Origin: Pseudevernia furfuracea
Lineage: Eukaryota > Ascomycota > Lecanoromycetes > Lecanorales > Parmeliaceae
Direction of reading: 5' to 3'
Assembly (NCBI GenBank): GCA_022315425.1
Contig: JAIUPT010000010.1
Coordinates: forward strand, 248,001 to 312,000
DNA: 64,000 bases
Part shown: positions 1-11,005 of the stretch, in pieces
Numbering within the stretch: position 1 is the stretch's first letter
Layout: every line of letters starts with the position of its first letter
The notes under the pieces: generated by a model
Seen by the model: the letters and a program-made list of their open reading frames with translations, nothing else
The model's database searches: none
Told to the model about the DNA's origin: nothing
Program-made: the position numbers and the translations under genes

Positions 1-1785
1 TGGTTCATTGTACGAGCTGCTCTATGGTCTTCATGGCAACGCAGCGTAATGCTTTATCATTATGCCAATTTGCGAGATGCCTTAGAAATGCGAATGGGGT
101 TCACTGGTAACCAACGGCGCAGGATCAATCTCCGTAGTACTAACCCGAACCCCGGCTTGTCCGTCCATGAGATGTCGAATCTCCAGGCCGCCCATGGTAA
201 AGCTCGGTCCATGTGTTCGTGGGCATTCGAGCTTCTGAGAACAGAGCAGGTCTGCCTTGGTATGGACTTTCGAACATTTCATCAAAGATACTTGCAGCTC
301 TGGGGCAATGCTCCTGCTCGATGCAAGGAAGGCTCACCAATGCCATGCGCTGGTAAAGACCCAGACGGCTGTTGGAGGTTTAAAGGGATGGTGATCAAGG
401 ACCAGTCTGCGCACGACTCTGGCTGTAGACGGCGATGTCGCAAGCTCCCATGGGACGAGTCTTCATATAGGAGTGTTTCGGGAGCACGAGCCGTGATTAT
501 AGCACCAGCAAGATTAAAAACCAAGGACCCTCACTTGAAGTACTGTTCAGCTTCTGAGAGCACGCTAGTCATCTCCCATGTATGGTCACATGGACAAGGG
601 GGCAGACCGCATGTGGGAGTGAATCTTTGCTTGCATCGACGATACGTGAAGATAGCAACAGCTCTTGGTTGCGATTCATACTGGTGGGATTCAGCCTGCA
701 TCCCCGAGGACCATACCCTACGATCTGAAGCGATACAGAACATTAATAGTACTTTCTCTAGAAGTAAAATCACACTAGTATGTGATAAGGACCTTATGAG
801 AATTGACATTTCGAACTTGACATTAAAAATCAAAGAGTCAATACTGGCTACGGTCCTTGTCTGCGATTGGAACTTACGGGCGTGGACTTTTCTCGAGTCC
901 GTAAGAGGCCGGCATAACATTCATCTGTTGTGCAAAAACAATAGGACCATTTCATTTCTTCGGGTAGTTCGAGATGTGTTTGAACATGGCAGCATTGACT
1001 TGGCGATTCTCAGTTTCACTGTTCCCCACATGCTTCCAGGGCGCGTCTTGGTCTCTAAGCAAGGAACATCAGCTTTCATGACCAAAGAGGAGAGTGGCCA
1101 AGTTCTCAGCTACCGACCTGCTAGTAGGAAGGGAGATGACATTGTTATTTGGAGCCTTCTGGCTAATGACGACAGTAGTGATTCACCCGAAAAGCTCTGG
1201 CAGAAGAAGGGGGACAAATATGTCGAAAATTTCGTTCATACTGGCTTCCTCATGTCAAGTGCACCTCGGCTACGGACAAAAGGATTGAGTTGGGCGCCAT
1301 CTACCCCCTACTTCAAGCCTCTGTACGACAGTTCTTCAACACAAGTCACGTCATTCCGTGCTTTAAGCAGCGGAGATACTTGGCCAGGCATCATTACCGA
1401 AAAGGGACTGTTGGCAGCTTGGCATGTGTACGAGTTCGACACGTTGAACATTAGTAAATGTGACGCCAAGGTTTCCATGATCAGAGACAATCAAATGGAC
1501 GTACTGAGACAGATTCATGCCCTTCACCTACAAGATTTCACGTGGGGGGCTTTGCTTCTACCTATGTCAAACATGAGCACTTTTGAGCGAGGTGGAGATA
1601 CCTCAACCAAATACCGAGGTCTGATTCGGGGAACACTGGTAGCTGTCCTCGGGTCTAAAAGTCTCTCGAAACCCTCGCAGAAGCCAGCCGAAAGTCGGGG
1701 ATGGACATGGAAAGGTACATTTGAATGGGATAAAGAAATCTGTCTTCCCACATTCACGGAGGAGTCTGATTTCTTGATTGAGTAA
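1..1785 (+). CDS. HET-domain (heterokaryon incompatibility) protein, 5' end outside the window
   Basis: The reading frame is open from base 1. The first in-frame ATG is at 49, but residues encoded from base 1 (WFIVRAALWSSWQR) align with an internal stretch of the downstream paralogue (WFVVQVFLWTSWQR), so the true start lies upstream and at least 595 residues are present here. The HET core is visible: an ISHVWSHGQGG block, then YWWDSACIPEDH, then a conserved helix and CDKDLM, followed by a CDWNLRAWTFLE block. HET domains are found in fungal allorecognition proteins whose activation kills mixed cells; the specific partner cannot be told from sequence. The gene lies head-to-tail with a full-length paralogue 386 bp downstream. 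The family call is secure; function in incompatibility is inferred. Confidence 0.9.
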   Translation, partial: WFIVRAALWSSWQRSVMLYHYANLRDALEMRMGFTGNQRRRINLRSTNPNPGLSVHEMSNLQAAHGKARSMCSWAFELLRTEQVCLGMDFRTFHQRYLQLWGNAPARCKEGSPMPCAGKDPDGCWRFKGMVIKDQSAHDSGCRRRCRKLPWDESSYRSVSGARAVIIAPARLKTKDPHLKYCSASESTLVISHVWSHGQGGRPHVGVNLCLHRRYVKIATALGCDSYWWDSACIPEDHTLRSEAIQNINSTFSRSKITLVCDKDLMRIDISNLTLKIKESILATVLVCDWNLRAWTFLESVRGRHNIHLLCKNNRTISFLRVVRDVFEHGSIDLAILSFTVPHMLPGRVLVSKQGTSAFMTKEESGQVLSYRPASRKGDDIVIWSLLANDDSSDSPEKLWQKKGDKYVENFVHTGFLMSSAPRLRTKGLSWAPSTPYFKPLYDSSSTQVTSFRALSSGDTWPGIITEKGLLAAWHVYEFDTLNISKCDAKVSMIRDNQMDVLRQIHALHLQDFTWGALLLPMSNMSTFERGGDTSTKYRGLIRGTLVAVLGSKSLSKPSQKPAESRGWTWKGTFEWDKEICLPTFTEESDFLIE

Positions 1786-2171
1786 ACTCAGAAGTCCGTC
1801 TTCAAATAGCCAGATTATTTGATCCTCTGAATATCTCGTAGCTGATAATCGTGACCTCACTCCTCGCTAAGCTCACGTACTCGTGCCACACATCTAGCTC
1901 GTACTACAATTGTGGTGAGGTGCCGTGACTGGATTCGAAGAAGTATTTGAGGACGAGATTGTCCATGCCAAGACATGTAGGGCTGCGAATGCTCCGATCG
2001 CGGCCAAGCAACTGCGGCCAGGGTCGTTGTCTCTTTGTAAAAGTGCACTGTAATCTCTACATCTCCTGTGATAGCCAAACTTACTGTTTTCTCATCAGCT
2101 TCGCGGCCTGCTGATCGAGACGATGTCGAGGTAGTCAAAACCTCCTCCGCGTAGCCTAGCGGTATCAACCA
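1786..2171. other. Intergenic spacer between the two HET paralogues
   Basis: This 386-bp spacer must carry the terminator of the first HET gene and the promoter of the second. I see no clear TATA box, repeat or RNA gene. A 129-codon antisense frame covers it but has no recognisable features. Confidence 0.5.
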
Positions 2172-4670
2172 ATGGCTAGGCTCACTGATATCACGAGTGA
2201 GTCCTTGTCGCCAGGACCTACCACCTTCACCTTGGAGAGAATTCAAAGTCAGTTGCGGAAAGATACGTTCCAGATTGCCCCTAATTCATCTGGAGAAGGC
2301 ATTCCGTCGCCATTTATCTGTGAAGGCCTGGAATACTCCATTGAGGATGGAGTGCATCGATACTACACAAAGATGGAGCAAAACGGGCGTCGCGAGAAGC
2401 TCTGCCGCGATCTCTATGAACAAGTTCTGGATGGTAAATCACATTGCCCGCGGCTCGATGATCGGTTTTCCAAAATCGTCTTGTGCAATTTCCAGCTGAA
2501 TGGAACGGAGAACATCTCAGATCGTACATACAATTTGCTGACTCGGCTGCCTGCCCGACCATTGGAGCTACATGACGTACCGCCTACACTCAGTCCCGAC
2601 TACCTTATCCCTAGTTCCTCTAGAAATAGATATTCGACCACAATCGCAACATTGTGGCACCAATTACAAGTGACCTCATACGTAAGCACTAATGTGATTC
2701 GTACCGCTCTCCTTTCAGCGATTTACCATGGCAGGGCAAGTCATATGTTGCGGAATCTCGTGGACACAATCGCGGACCTTCTAACCACGGCAGGCACATT
2801 GTCTTTATCAGCGGACTCTGAACTCGCGAAACAGAGATGGTTTGTCGTCCAGGTTTTTCTGTGGACATCTTGGCAAAGATGTACCATGATATACTTTTAC
2901 AGCATTCTTGCATGGTACCTTGAATCGGGGTTCCATGATGATGATGGCCCGTCTCTAATTCTACGGGGTATGCTACTATCTCCTGGCATTTCCATACAGG
3001 AGATATCAAAGAACTACGCAAGCTTAAAAAAACCACAATACATGTGCGGATGGGCTTTTGAGCTTCTCCGCAGTAATCCTGTTTGTATCGGGCTTGACTT
3101 CAGACGTTTCTTCCTTCGCTACTGTCTGGCTTTCGGCGACCGACCAGGCCGTTGTATACTCGACCACCACTCTTCATGTAAAGGAGACGAACCGGACCAG
3201 TGTCAGAGATTTAAAGGAATGCGTATTGAGAACCAATCGGCCCATGATCTGGTCTGCCAAGGCGACTGTAAACGATTGACCTGGGACGAGGACTCATATC
3301 GATCTGTCTCTGGTGCAAGAGCAGTGGCTTTCGAAATAGATGAGTCTCGTGAAACACTGATCTACCGTCGAGCATCCGCAGATACTCTCGCCATCTCGCA
3401 TGTGTGGAGCCATGGCCAAGGGGGAAGGCCAGAAGCTGGTCATGGATTCAACCACTGCCTTCATCGACGGTATGTTTCGATCGCCAAGTCCTTAGGTTGT
3501 GATTCGTACTGGATGGACACTCCATGCATTCCAGAAGACCACAAGCTCCGGCGCGAGGCTATAGAGAATATCAATAAAGTCTTCGAACAGAGTAAAGCAA
3601 CAGTCGTTTGTGACAAGGATCTCATGGAAATCAATGCTTCCGACCTGTCAGTGGAGGTCCGGGAACTCATACTTGGAACGGTGATGGTCTGTGACTGGAA
3701 CCTCAGAGCTTGGACCTTTTTGGAAGCTTTCCGGGGAAGAGAAAGTATCTACATTTTATGTAAAGACAATGTGACTGTATCGCTCAAGGAAACTGTCGAG
3801 ATAGTCCAACACCAAGGAAGCATTGATATAGCACTCCTTCTGCTTAGCGTACCTCACTTGCTGCCTCCTCGTGTGAAGAGAGACTTTGAGAACCGCCGAG
3901 GAGATAACTTCGTGAGTGGCTTCTTGACGATTGAGACTGGCGGAAGTCTTCTTAGTCATCGAGCAGCTTCCAGGCCCGGCGACGATATAGTAATCTGGAG
4001 TCTACTCCTCGATGATAAGGTTTATAAGAATGCGAAAGCTTTCTGGAAGAGCAGAAGGGGGCAACACCATTATAACCACCTTCGTCCAGATGACCAGCGC
4101 CGCGATTGTTCCGCTTTGCCAACTAGCTTCCTCGTCTCAAGTGTTCCGCGCCTTAAGAAACGGGGTTTAGGCTGGGCTCCGTCTTCACCAACTGCTCAAT
4201 TGATTCAAATCAGATCGCATGGGCCCAAAGTTCGCTTGTTGGCCTTCGACGGTACCGAGAGCGAATCTGGACTCGTGACTAGGGATGGCTTTTTAGCGAA
4301 ATGGCTCCTGTACGACTTCATCGGAACATGCACTGGTGCCAACAAAATGTCTTCGATCCTGAAGATTGATGTGCATTCCGATGATCAATCGTGCCGTGCC
4401 AATTTGCGCGAGATCCGTCATCGGTACTTGAAAGGTTACATATGGGGCGCTTTGCTTCGCCCTATCGATATCAATACCTACAGAGACCCAGCTCCAAACC
4501 GAGGTGATACAAGTAAAACACTGGTGGTTGTTTGCGCTACTAACAAGAGGTTCAACTGGCCTTGGGAAACGGATGACCGGATACATTGGCAATGGAGAGG
4601 TGTGTATGAATGGGACATGGCAGAGCCGCTACCAAAGTTCGTCAACACGCAAGACGTTCTACTTGTTTAA
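2172..4670 (+). CDS. HET-domain (heterokaryon incompatibility) protein, full-length tandem paralogue
   Basis: A single uninterrupted frame of 832 residues, taken from the first ATG. Residues 1 to about 280 have no recognised domain. The HET core begins around residue 410 (AISHVWSHGQGG), continues with YWMDTPCIPEDH and CDKDLMEI, and is followed by CDWNLRAWTFLE. A cysteine-bearing segment before the core (MCGWAFELLR, then CKGDEPDQCQRFKGM) is shared with the upstream copy, as is the C-terminal region around GLGWAPSS. The two proteins are clearly homologous along all of the visible part of the first, so this is an old tandem duplication that has diverged at many positions. No intron is needed. 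The role in non-self recognition is inferred from the family. Confidence 0.9.
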   Translation: MARLTDITSESLSPGPTTFTLERIQSQLRKDTFQIAPNSSGEGIPSPFICEGLEYSIEDGVHRYYTKMEQNGRREKLCRDLYEQVLDGKSHCPRLDDRFSKIVLCNFQLNGTENISDRTYNLLTRLPARPLELHDVPPTLSPDYLIPSSSRNRYSTTIATLWHQLQVTSYVSTNVIRTALLSAIYHGRASHMLRNLVDTIADLLTTAGTLSLSADSELAKQRWFVVQVFLWTSWQRCTMIYFYSILAWYLESGFHDDDGPSLILRGMLLSPGISIQEISKNYASLKKPQYMCGWAFELLRSNPVCIGLDFRRFFLRYCLAFGDRPGRCILDHHSSCKGDEPDQCQRFKGMRIENQSAHDLVCQGDCKRLTWDEDSYRSVSGARAVAFEIDESRETLIYRRASADTLAISHVWSHGQGGRPEAGHGFNHCLHRRYVSIAKSLGCDSYWMDTPCIPEDHKLRREAIENINKVFEQSKATVVCDKDLMEINASDLSVEVRELILGTVMVCDWNLRAWTFLEAFRGRESIYILCKDNVTVSLKETVEIVQHQGSIDIALLLLSVPHLLPPRVKRDFENRRGDNFVSGFLTIETGGSLLSHRAASRPGDDIVIWSLLLDDKVYKNAKAFWKSRRGQHHYNHLRPDDQRRDCSALPTSFLVSSVPRLKKRGLGWAPSSPTAQLIQIRSHGPKVRLLAFDGTESESGLVTRDGFLAKWLLYDFIGTCTGANKMSSILKIDVHSDDQSCRANLREIRHRYLKGYIWGALLRPIDINTYRDPAPNRGDTSKTLVVVCATNKRFNWPWETDDRIHWQWRGVYEWDMAEPLPKFVNTQDVLLV

Positions 4671-5172
4671 GACGCCAGACGAACCGCGGCGAGTCGGCTT
4701 CACAACTCCGCCGTACAAAACATAGGGGTAAACCATGCACGAGCGATAAAATGTGTACCTTGTTCTTATCATTTTCTCCCTCTATAAGAGATAGAAAGTT
4801 GTCGTCCGCAGTGCTAAAAATGACGTTCAACGCCGAAATCTCTGAGACTAAGAAGCGAATACCATTCTCAAGCAACGTAGTATGAGAACATACCTCGATA
4901 GGCTTCACCGTTCAAGAGCACCATGCCGAAGATGGCCCCTATCCATGTACCAGTGATCGGAAAAGACTCGGCAACACGTTGTTAGACAGAAGAAAATAGC
5001 TCCTCCTACGGCTGACTATTTACCTACATGACTCCCGCAGTTGCCATATATGATTCGCTTTTGACCATATTTATCTGAGAGCGATAATCAGGGCTGACTC
5101 GAGGACCCTTTGAATAAATGTCTTGGCAAGACTGCGGCATCAATTGAGCAAACCTATCAGAAATGTCCGGTC
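4671..5172. other. Intergenic, 3' side of HET gene
   Basis: About 500 bp with no coding frame I would defend, no repeat and no RNA gene. It separates the convergent HET gene and DnaJ pseudogene. Confidence 0.4.
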
Positions 5173-6079
5173 TCACCCTTCCTTCTGCCGTGCTAACCAC
5201 TCTCGAGCTTCTCTCTCTGCCTTCCTCACAGCCTCGGGATCTTCCCGCAGTCTCTCAGCTCTCTTTTGCCTTTCTTTCTCCGCTTTTGCTGCTCGCGCTG
5301 TCCTTGTTCCTTCCTTCCGAGCTTTCCGGCGTGCCGCTCTTCTGTTCTCCTCTTCGACTCGCCTGGCCCTCTCCCTGGCCCACAAGGTCTTCCGCTTGGT
5401 TTCTTCCTTAGTCATCTTCTTATGATTTCATGAGCGGTCCGTAGCTCGTTCTTTAACGTGTCAAGGTGCGTATTGATACAAGCAGATTTCGTCCAGATAT
5501 CACGATGTCGCTGGGCGTTGACTTTTGGGAAACGCGGCTTGATAACGAACAATCAGCCTCGGGATTTCGTTCCCTTGCTGACTGCTATGTCTTCTGCTCC
5601 AATCAACTCATCGAGTGTGATCACCAATTCCCGAATCTCACTTTCGAGATGTTGTATTCTCGAGATTCTTGCACATTTCCGAACCGTCATTTCGCGTCAT
5701 TCTGCAGACCAAAAAGGAGGATCTCGCATATAAGCATAGCAGGGCTCGTAATATGGTTCCCTCCATGCGCGTGTCGATGGCTTTGATGATACAAACCCGG
5801 CAGTGAGATTGTATTTTGCGCGATTGTCATCCTCTAGAGAGGGCTTCATAAGCTGCTTGGATCTTTTTGCAGAGCAGAGAAAATCAGTAACAGATAAAAA
5901 ATACCAACGGCGAATTCTGACCTCTTGAAATCGCTCTTTGGTGTTTGGGTCTTTCTGATTCTTATTCGGGGTGAAGTCGCACGACAAGTCTCCTGGAGGC
6001 GTTCTTGATCCCCTGCTTTTTGAGCATGTGGGGTGACTCAAAGCACTTCGTAGAAGCATCTGCTAGTCGGGGCACTCAT
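5173..6079 (-). pseudogene. Decayed DnaJ (J-domain) protein gene with coiled-coil tail
   Basis: Read on the minus strand from an ATG at 6079, pieces of a J domain appear in order but in different frames: CFYEVL, a TGA stop at 6038-6040, then IKNASRRLVVRLHP, a one-base slip exactly at the HPD motif near 5965-5973, then KNQKDPNTKERFQE. A possible intron follows (donor near 5922), then IQAAYEALS, another frame slip, and EDDNRAKYN. Downstream come WREPYYEPCYAYM, stops at 5697-5699 and 5553-5555, a helical stretch (LESEIRELVITLDEL), and an 80-residue Arg/Glu/Ala-rich coiled coil ending at 5173. Family J proteins stimulate Hsp70 through HPD. With at least three nonsense codons and about four frame slips the gene is dead, unless the assembly is locally wrong. 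Two of the TGA codons could derive from CGA. Confidence 0.75.
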
Positions 6080-7009
6080 GGTGTGCTGCCCGATCGAGTC
6101 GGGGTGCTAGGTGGCAACCGAAGTCTTGTAGTAGTAGAGACTGACAAAGTTGTGATGACAGCCGGGATCTGAGGAGCCGCAGTGGAAGAAATTTCACCAA
6201 ATTGTGGTGACAGCTGAGGGGCTGAGATGTCCCAGTGATAGGAAGTGACTGTCTGGATCCAGTACCTTGATCTCCATTGTGTTGACACTCGCGCCGTGCC
6301 TGATCCCAGTTCTTGGCATTGATTCGCAGCTGTGCTTCACCACTAGACTCGACTTTGCAGTAGATGTTCCTGCTGCTGTCTTCTATACATTCAAGGTCCT
6401 AGTCGGTTTGAGTCGATGCTAAAGTTATCAAGATCGCGTCTGCCTCTCCAGAATTCAATGGGGGTTCCTTTTGGACTATAGCACGCTCGATATATATCGC
6501 AAGGCCCAAGGTAAAATATATGTATCAGCAGGTGCCGAGTGTGAAAGACTCGCGAGTATCGCTATTGGCCTCCAGGCGGCTTTGTTGCTATGCGTGAAGT
6601 GGTATTCTACAATGATGATAAAATAAAAAATAAAAATAAAATCAATTCCCAACGAGCTGGCGAGCTAGGTAAGTGCGTAGCGCGATTATCTGTGTCAATT
6701 TGGACGAGACCGAGCCCTTCCGGTTAGCCAAGAAATTGTGGCTTGTGAAAGAAAGATGAAGGGGGAAGTGGGAAAAGATATAGGTCTTTATATATTGGAG
6801 AAAGCGGCGAGTGGGCGCCTTGCCCGAAGAGGCCGCGCCAAACGGGGCCGCGCGCTTGGCCTTGCTCTATCTTTAATGCAGCCAGTCAGACAGACAGGTC
6901 TGGGAAATTTAGGCAACCAAAGTCCATCGGCCTTGTTGTATGGGCTGTATAAGATTGATCTTTAAATGATCCGTCATGGCTCATGAACTACTGCTAATAT
7001 GCACAAAGT
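6080..7009. other. Intergenic region with A/T-rich run
   Basis: Contains a short A-rich run of AAATAAAAATAAAA type near 6620-6645. Short open frames here (for example 6738-6965) lack coding character. It should contain the promoter of the downstream kinase gene. Confidence 0.4.
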
Positions 7010-10000
7010 TTGTCCATCTTTTCTAGACACTTGCATATTCCAATGGGTGACCTATCTAGTCACCTATTTCTTGCTCGCATCCCAAGCCACCAAGGAAAAT
7101 ACTTCATTCCCACTAAGTCATTAGACGACTTACTTCCTAGTGATCAAATTCACAAATCCGTCGCGCGTTCTAGTATTGAAGAGATTCACCGGAAAGATGT
7201 CTTATGTGCCATCGAGAATGGTGGGAAGAGGACCTTTGCCATCTTACTCTTGCTGGGAAAGGAAGCTTCAATGGCAGATTTCGTTCAAAATGACCAAATG
7301 CTCGAGTCGACCGATCTAGATTCCAAATTGCCTCTGCGGCTGGAGACTCTAACCACCATATTCGCCGACAGAGCCGCTGCCTTGGGCTTCTACCAGCGAC
7401 AGTGGGAGCTCCTGCCGCCGTTCTTTCGCAAAGGCCGTAATCATCGGAATTTTGAAAGCGAGACAGTGTTGCCTTTCACAGAGTCTGACGAGTTAGCTGA
7501 GGGAGGTTTCGGTCGTGTATTCAAGGTTACTGTGCATGCTGATCAGCATGACTTCACCCACGACCGTCATACAAAGGTATTTTACTATAAATAAAGCTAC
7601 ACCACCAGTACTCAACTATTGTTAGCTGCAGGTAGTCCGAAAGACCCTCAAAATGGTTGACGATTATGGAGACCAGGACCTCAAGAGCCAAGATTCAAGC
7701 AACCGAAATGGCCTTCTCAGAGATCAAAAACTTGAAAAAGCTTTCAAGAATGAGGCACGTGTCCTCTGCTTACTTCGCTCACTGAAACATCCAAACATTA
7801 TCGAACTGTTAGCGTCTTTCAGTTTCCCGAGGCTTGTCAAAGGCGAATGGAGGTACGAACACAACTTCTTGTTCCCTCTGGCTGAAAGTACATTGTCTTC
7901 CATCTTGGCCCACCAGGAAAGTGACGCCTTGTCTCTATATTTCGAGACGGATCAAAATCTTTACGAACAGCTTTTCGGCTTAAGTTCCGCTATCGAGAGC
8001 ATGCATAATTATTTTTCTGACGAGTTTAACCTCACATTGATCGGTTGTCATCATGATCTCAGCCATAGAAATATTCTGGTCAGTAAGAATAAGCTTCTCC
8101 TGGCTGATTTTGGTCTCTCTCGACTGCGTCCAGAGAATTCCAGGAGCCTTTTTAGAGGAATGGGAGACTTCATAGCTCCAGAGTGTGAGCCTATTCAGGA
8201 TGGCGTGTTTGGCACAGGCATCGTTGGTCGAGCAAGCGATATCTGGTCATTTGCATGCGTACTTTCTGAGGTGGTAACCTACAAACTTTTCAACGGCCAG
8301 GGTGTAAAAGACTTCCGTGCCGCAAGGGAAAATCAGGTGCTCCCCTATTGGATCAACCGACGGTTCCACGCAGGAGGCCATGAGCATCCGGCGGTGAGCC
8401 ATCAACTGCAAGTTCTTGAAGACAGGCTGGACTCCGGTCAGAAAGATCTACCACGATTGATCAGGGAGATGCTCCAGATGGACCCTTCGAAGCGGCCAAA
8501 CGCCGCTTCGGCCACCACGCGCCTTTTTCTCCATTCTCAAAGATCGCTTACCACTTTGGTTGCAGAAGTTTTTACAAAACTACAAGAGCATGATGCAGAC
8601 TTGGAGCTTCAGATTGAGTTCGAAAGATTTCAACTATGGGCGCAAAGTGCTGGCATGCTAGACAATGATACAATCGAGTCCTTACCCCACATACCACACA
8701 GTAGTGGCAGACAAAGCTGGATATACAATTCAAAACACAATTTTGAAACGATTCACACGACGCTCAACACTCTTCTTCACGAAGTGATCTCCCTTCAGGC
8801 TACCTTGCACCATCAAGACATCGTCGTGATCAAACCGATTTACATTCCGCTTCGTGGAATTGTCGACAAGCTTTGGTTTCTTCTGCCGTCAGACACGAGA
8901 CAGAGCCTCTCCAGATCTCTCGACAGCCGTATGCTGAATAGCGAGAACCTTGAGGTCCTGGGCCAGACAAGCAAACGGTTTAGTGCCGACCCCGACTATA
9001 AGAACTTGGCACTTTTGGCCGCCATCAAGCAGATGACCTGGCACGTGGACCATGACGTGTCTAATAAGACAAGGCGTCTGCTGAGAGAAGGCAATGTCCC
9101 CATCGAGCGCTCATTCGGATCGCACAGTCTCGCTTCAATCACAAACTCAGATAATGGAACCAGCCAAAGCGTATTGATAGAATGGCGGGTTTACCAAGCC
9201 TACTGGGGATCTCAAGCTGCCCGTGACGAGGGCTACGATCGCGTGGAGGCCGTAGCTGAGCTCTTCAGTCGACCTCAACTTCAACTAGGTCTCCACGTCC
9301 TCCAGTGTACAGGATATTTCCATGATTTGGCCCGCCACGCGTTCGGCATGATAAACGAATTCCCTCCAGATTTACCCCCACACGCTCGGCCCATCTCGCT
9401 CAAACATTTCATGCGGGCCAATCGCAGACCATTCCTCGGTGAGGTGTTCAATCTCGCACGCGGCTTGGTGCACTGCATTCTGCAATTTCATAAGATTAAT
9501 TGGTTGCACAAAAACATCTCATCATACAACATCATCTTCTTCAATACCGAGCCTCTGAAACAAGAAACAAGGCCAGAACCATCGCCGTCCCCTCCACCTC
9601 GGGAGCGTATGCCCTCTCACCAGCCGAAGGGAAAAGCCGGTTTTCTCAAAAAACATTTCACGAAAACAACATCATCTCGGACTCTCGAAATCGCAAAAAA
9701 TGACGCAGGAACGGTTTCAACACCGGCGCCATCTTTCCCAGCTCTTGCCCAGCCGATGAAGGCAAAAGAGAACATCGCAGTCGATCTGACCGCATGGTAT
9801 CTCATCGGCTTCAACCACAGCCGCCAAAACACGCCAAAAGCCCTGACCCAAGGTCCCTCCACCGATCCGCAACAAATCCACCACCAACACCCCAACTACA
9901 CTCTCGGCATCTCTTTCAACCCGCTCTTCGAATACTACAGCCTCGGCCTGGTCTTGCTCGAGATCGGCCTCTGGAAACCTCTGAGCCATATGGGCCACGA

Positions 10001-10232
10001 GCGCCTTGATTCACTCACGCCGAAACAGCAGCAACGGCTGTGGATAGAGGACTTTTTGCCACGGCTGGGGGAGTCGATGGGGGAGACGTACCGGGATGCC
10101 GTGGGGTGGTGTTTGCGATGCGGTGAGGAAAGTGATGGGCAGGCTCCCGAGGGCGGCGATCGCGTCCAGCGTCAGGCGATGGAGTGGTTCGAAGCGAATG
10201 TGGCGAGTCCGCTGGATAGGTGTTATGTCTAG
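7010..10232 (+). CDS. Protein kinase with C-terminal pseudokinase-like domain
   Basis: Two exons, 7010-7576 and 7632-10232, joined across a 55-nt intron (GTATTT..CTGCAG), give about 1055 residues; an ATG at 7043 is an alternative start. After an N-terminal region of about 155 residues comes a kinase domain: glycine loop EGGFGRVF, a lysine in VVRKTLK supplied by the splice, KNEARVL, the catalytic loop HHDLSHRNILV (Asp and Asn kept, the usual Lys replaced), ADFGLSR and APECE. The last 400 residues look like a second, degenerate kinase fold of the type seen in fungal incompatibility-related proteins: WLHKNISSYNIIFF, then YLIGFNHSR and YSLGLVLLEIGLW, with no HRD or DFG acids. The first domain may be active and the second is probably a regulatory pseudokinase. 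Substrate is unknown. The HET pair and the kinase/TPR locus are its neighbours. Confidence 0.8.
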
Positions 10233-11005
10233 GGTAGAGAGCACTCTGACTGAGAAACAATTTTGTCCTCCAGCGCTGGATTGACACCTCTACGTGATGC
10301 TGAGGGGCCAGTAAAACTCTCTTCGAAGGGTGAAGCCAAGATTCAATCCCATTCTAATTCGTCCACGCTCACATATCAGCATAATCGACAACACTATCGC
10401 TATCAGTTGAACGGTCTTTTTCGTCACTGTATCAAATCGAATCGAATCTAGTCCTCCGCGCCTCTATCTAGTTATTGTTCTCGAAAATCTTCGTTTAAAT
10501 CATCGAGCTAATTCAGTTCCGACGAGACGAACACGTAAAGATGCGAGGCTAAGGAGCTTCTCGAATGAAAAGCAGCACTGACTAGAATTGTTAATTGAAT
10601 ATCTCTTGTATTTCACGACTTTTTCTTGAGTCAGATATGAGTTCTAATTAGGATCTACTAACTCAGAGTCTTTTGAGGTGGTTTTGAATATTAGATGATT
10701 AAAAAGAGCGATGAATCTCGAAGTGTGAAATGGATCACCCTCCTGCCGGCTAAATATCGGGATTTACCCAGATTGGTATAGCGCCGCACTAAAAAGTTAG
10801 TGGATCACCTAATGATGGTGCTAACCAGGAGGGGTATGGACACGGCTGAGAACTGAGGCAATCGCAACATAGAACAACTGTTACGATCGAGTTGCTGTAG
10901 AAATCAAGCTGCTCCTAAACACCAGCAAAGCCATCTAAAATTTCTCGATTTTACCTGTAAGTAATACTGGAGACATCCCAGAAGCTATCTCTCCCTATCG
11001 ACGCC
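10233..11005. other. Intergenic region
   Basis: About 770 bp, A/T-rich and full of stops in all frames. No repeat or RNA gene recognised. It presumably holds the terminator of the kinase/pseudokinase gene and the promoter of the next kinase. Confidence 0.4.

Noticed and set aside
1857..2246. 129-codon minus-strand frame between the HET genes
   Set aside because: It overlaps the start of the second HET gene and has no domain or leader; most likely chance.
5123..5425. Plus-strand 100-codon Ser/Leu/Ala-rich frame
   Set aside because: It is the complement of the Arg/Glu-rich coiled coil of the DnaJ pseudogene, which explains its composition.
6738..6965. 75-codon plus-strand frame
   Set aside because: No leader, domain or start context; composition follows local GC bias.
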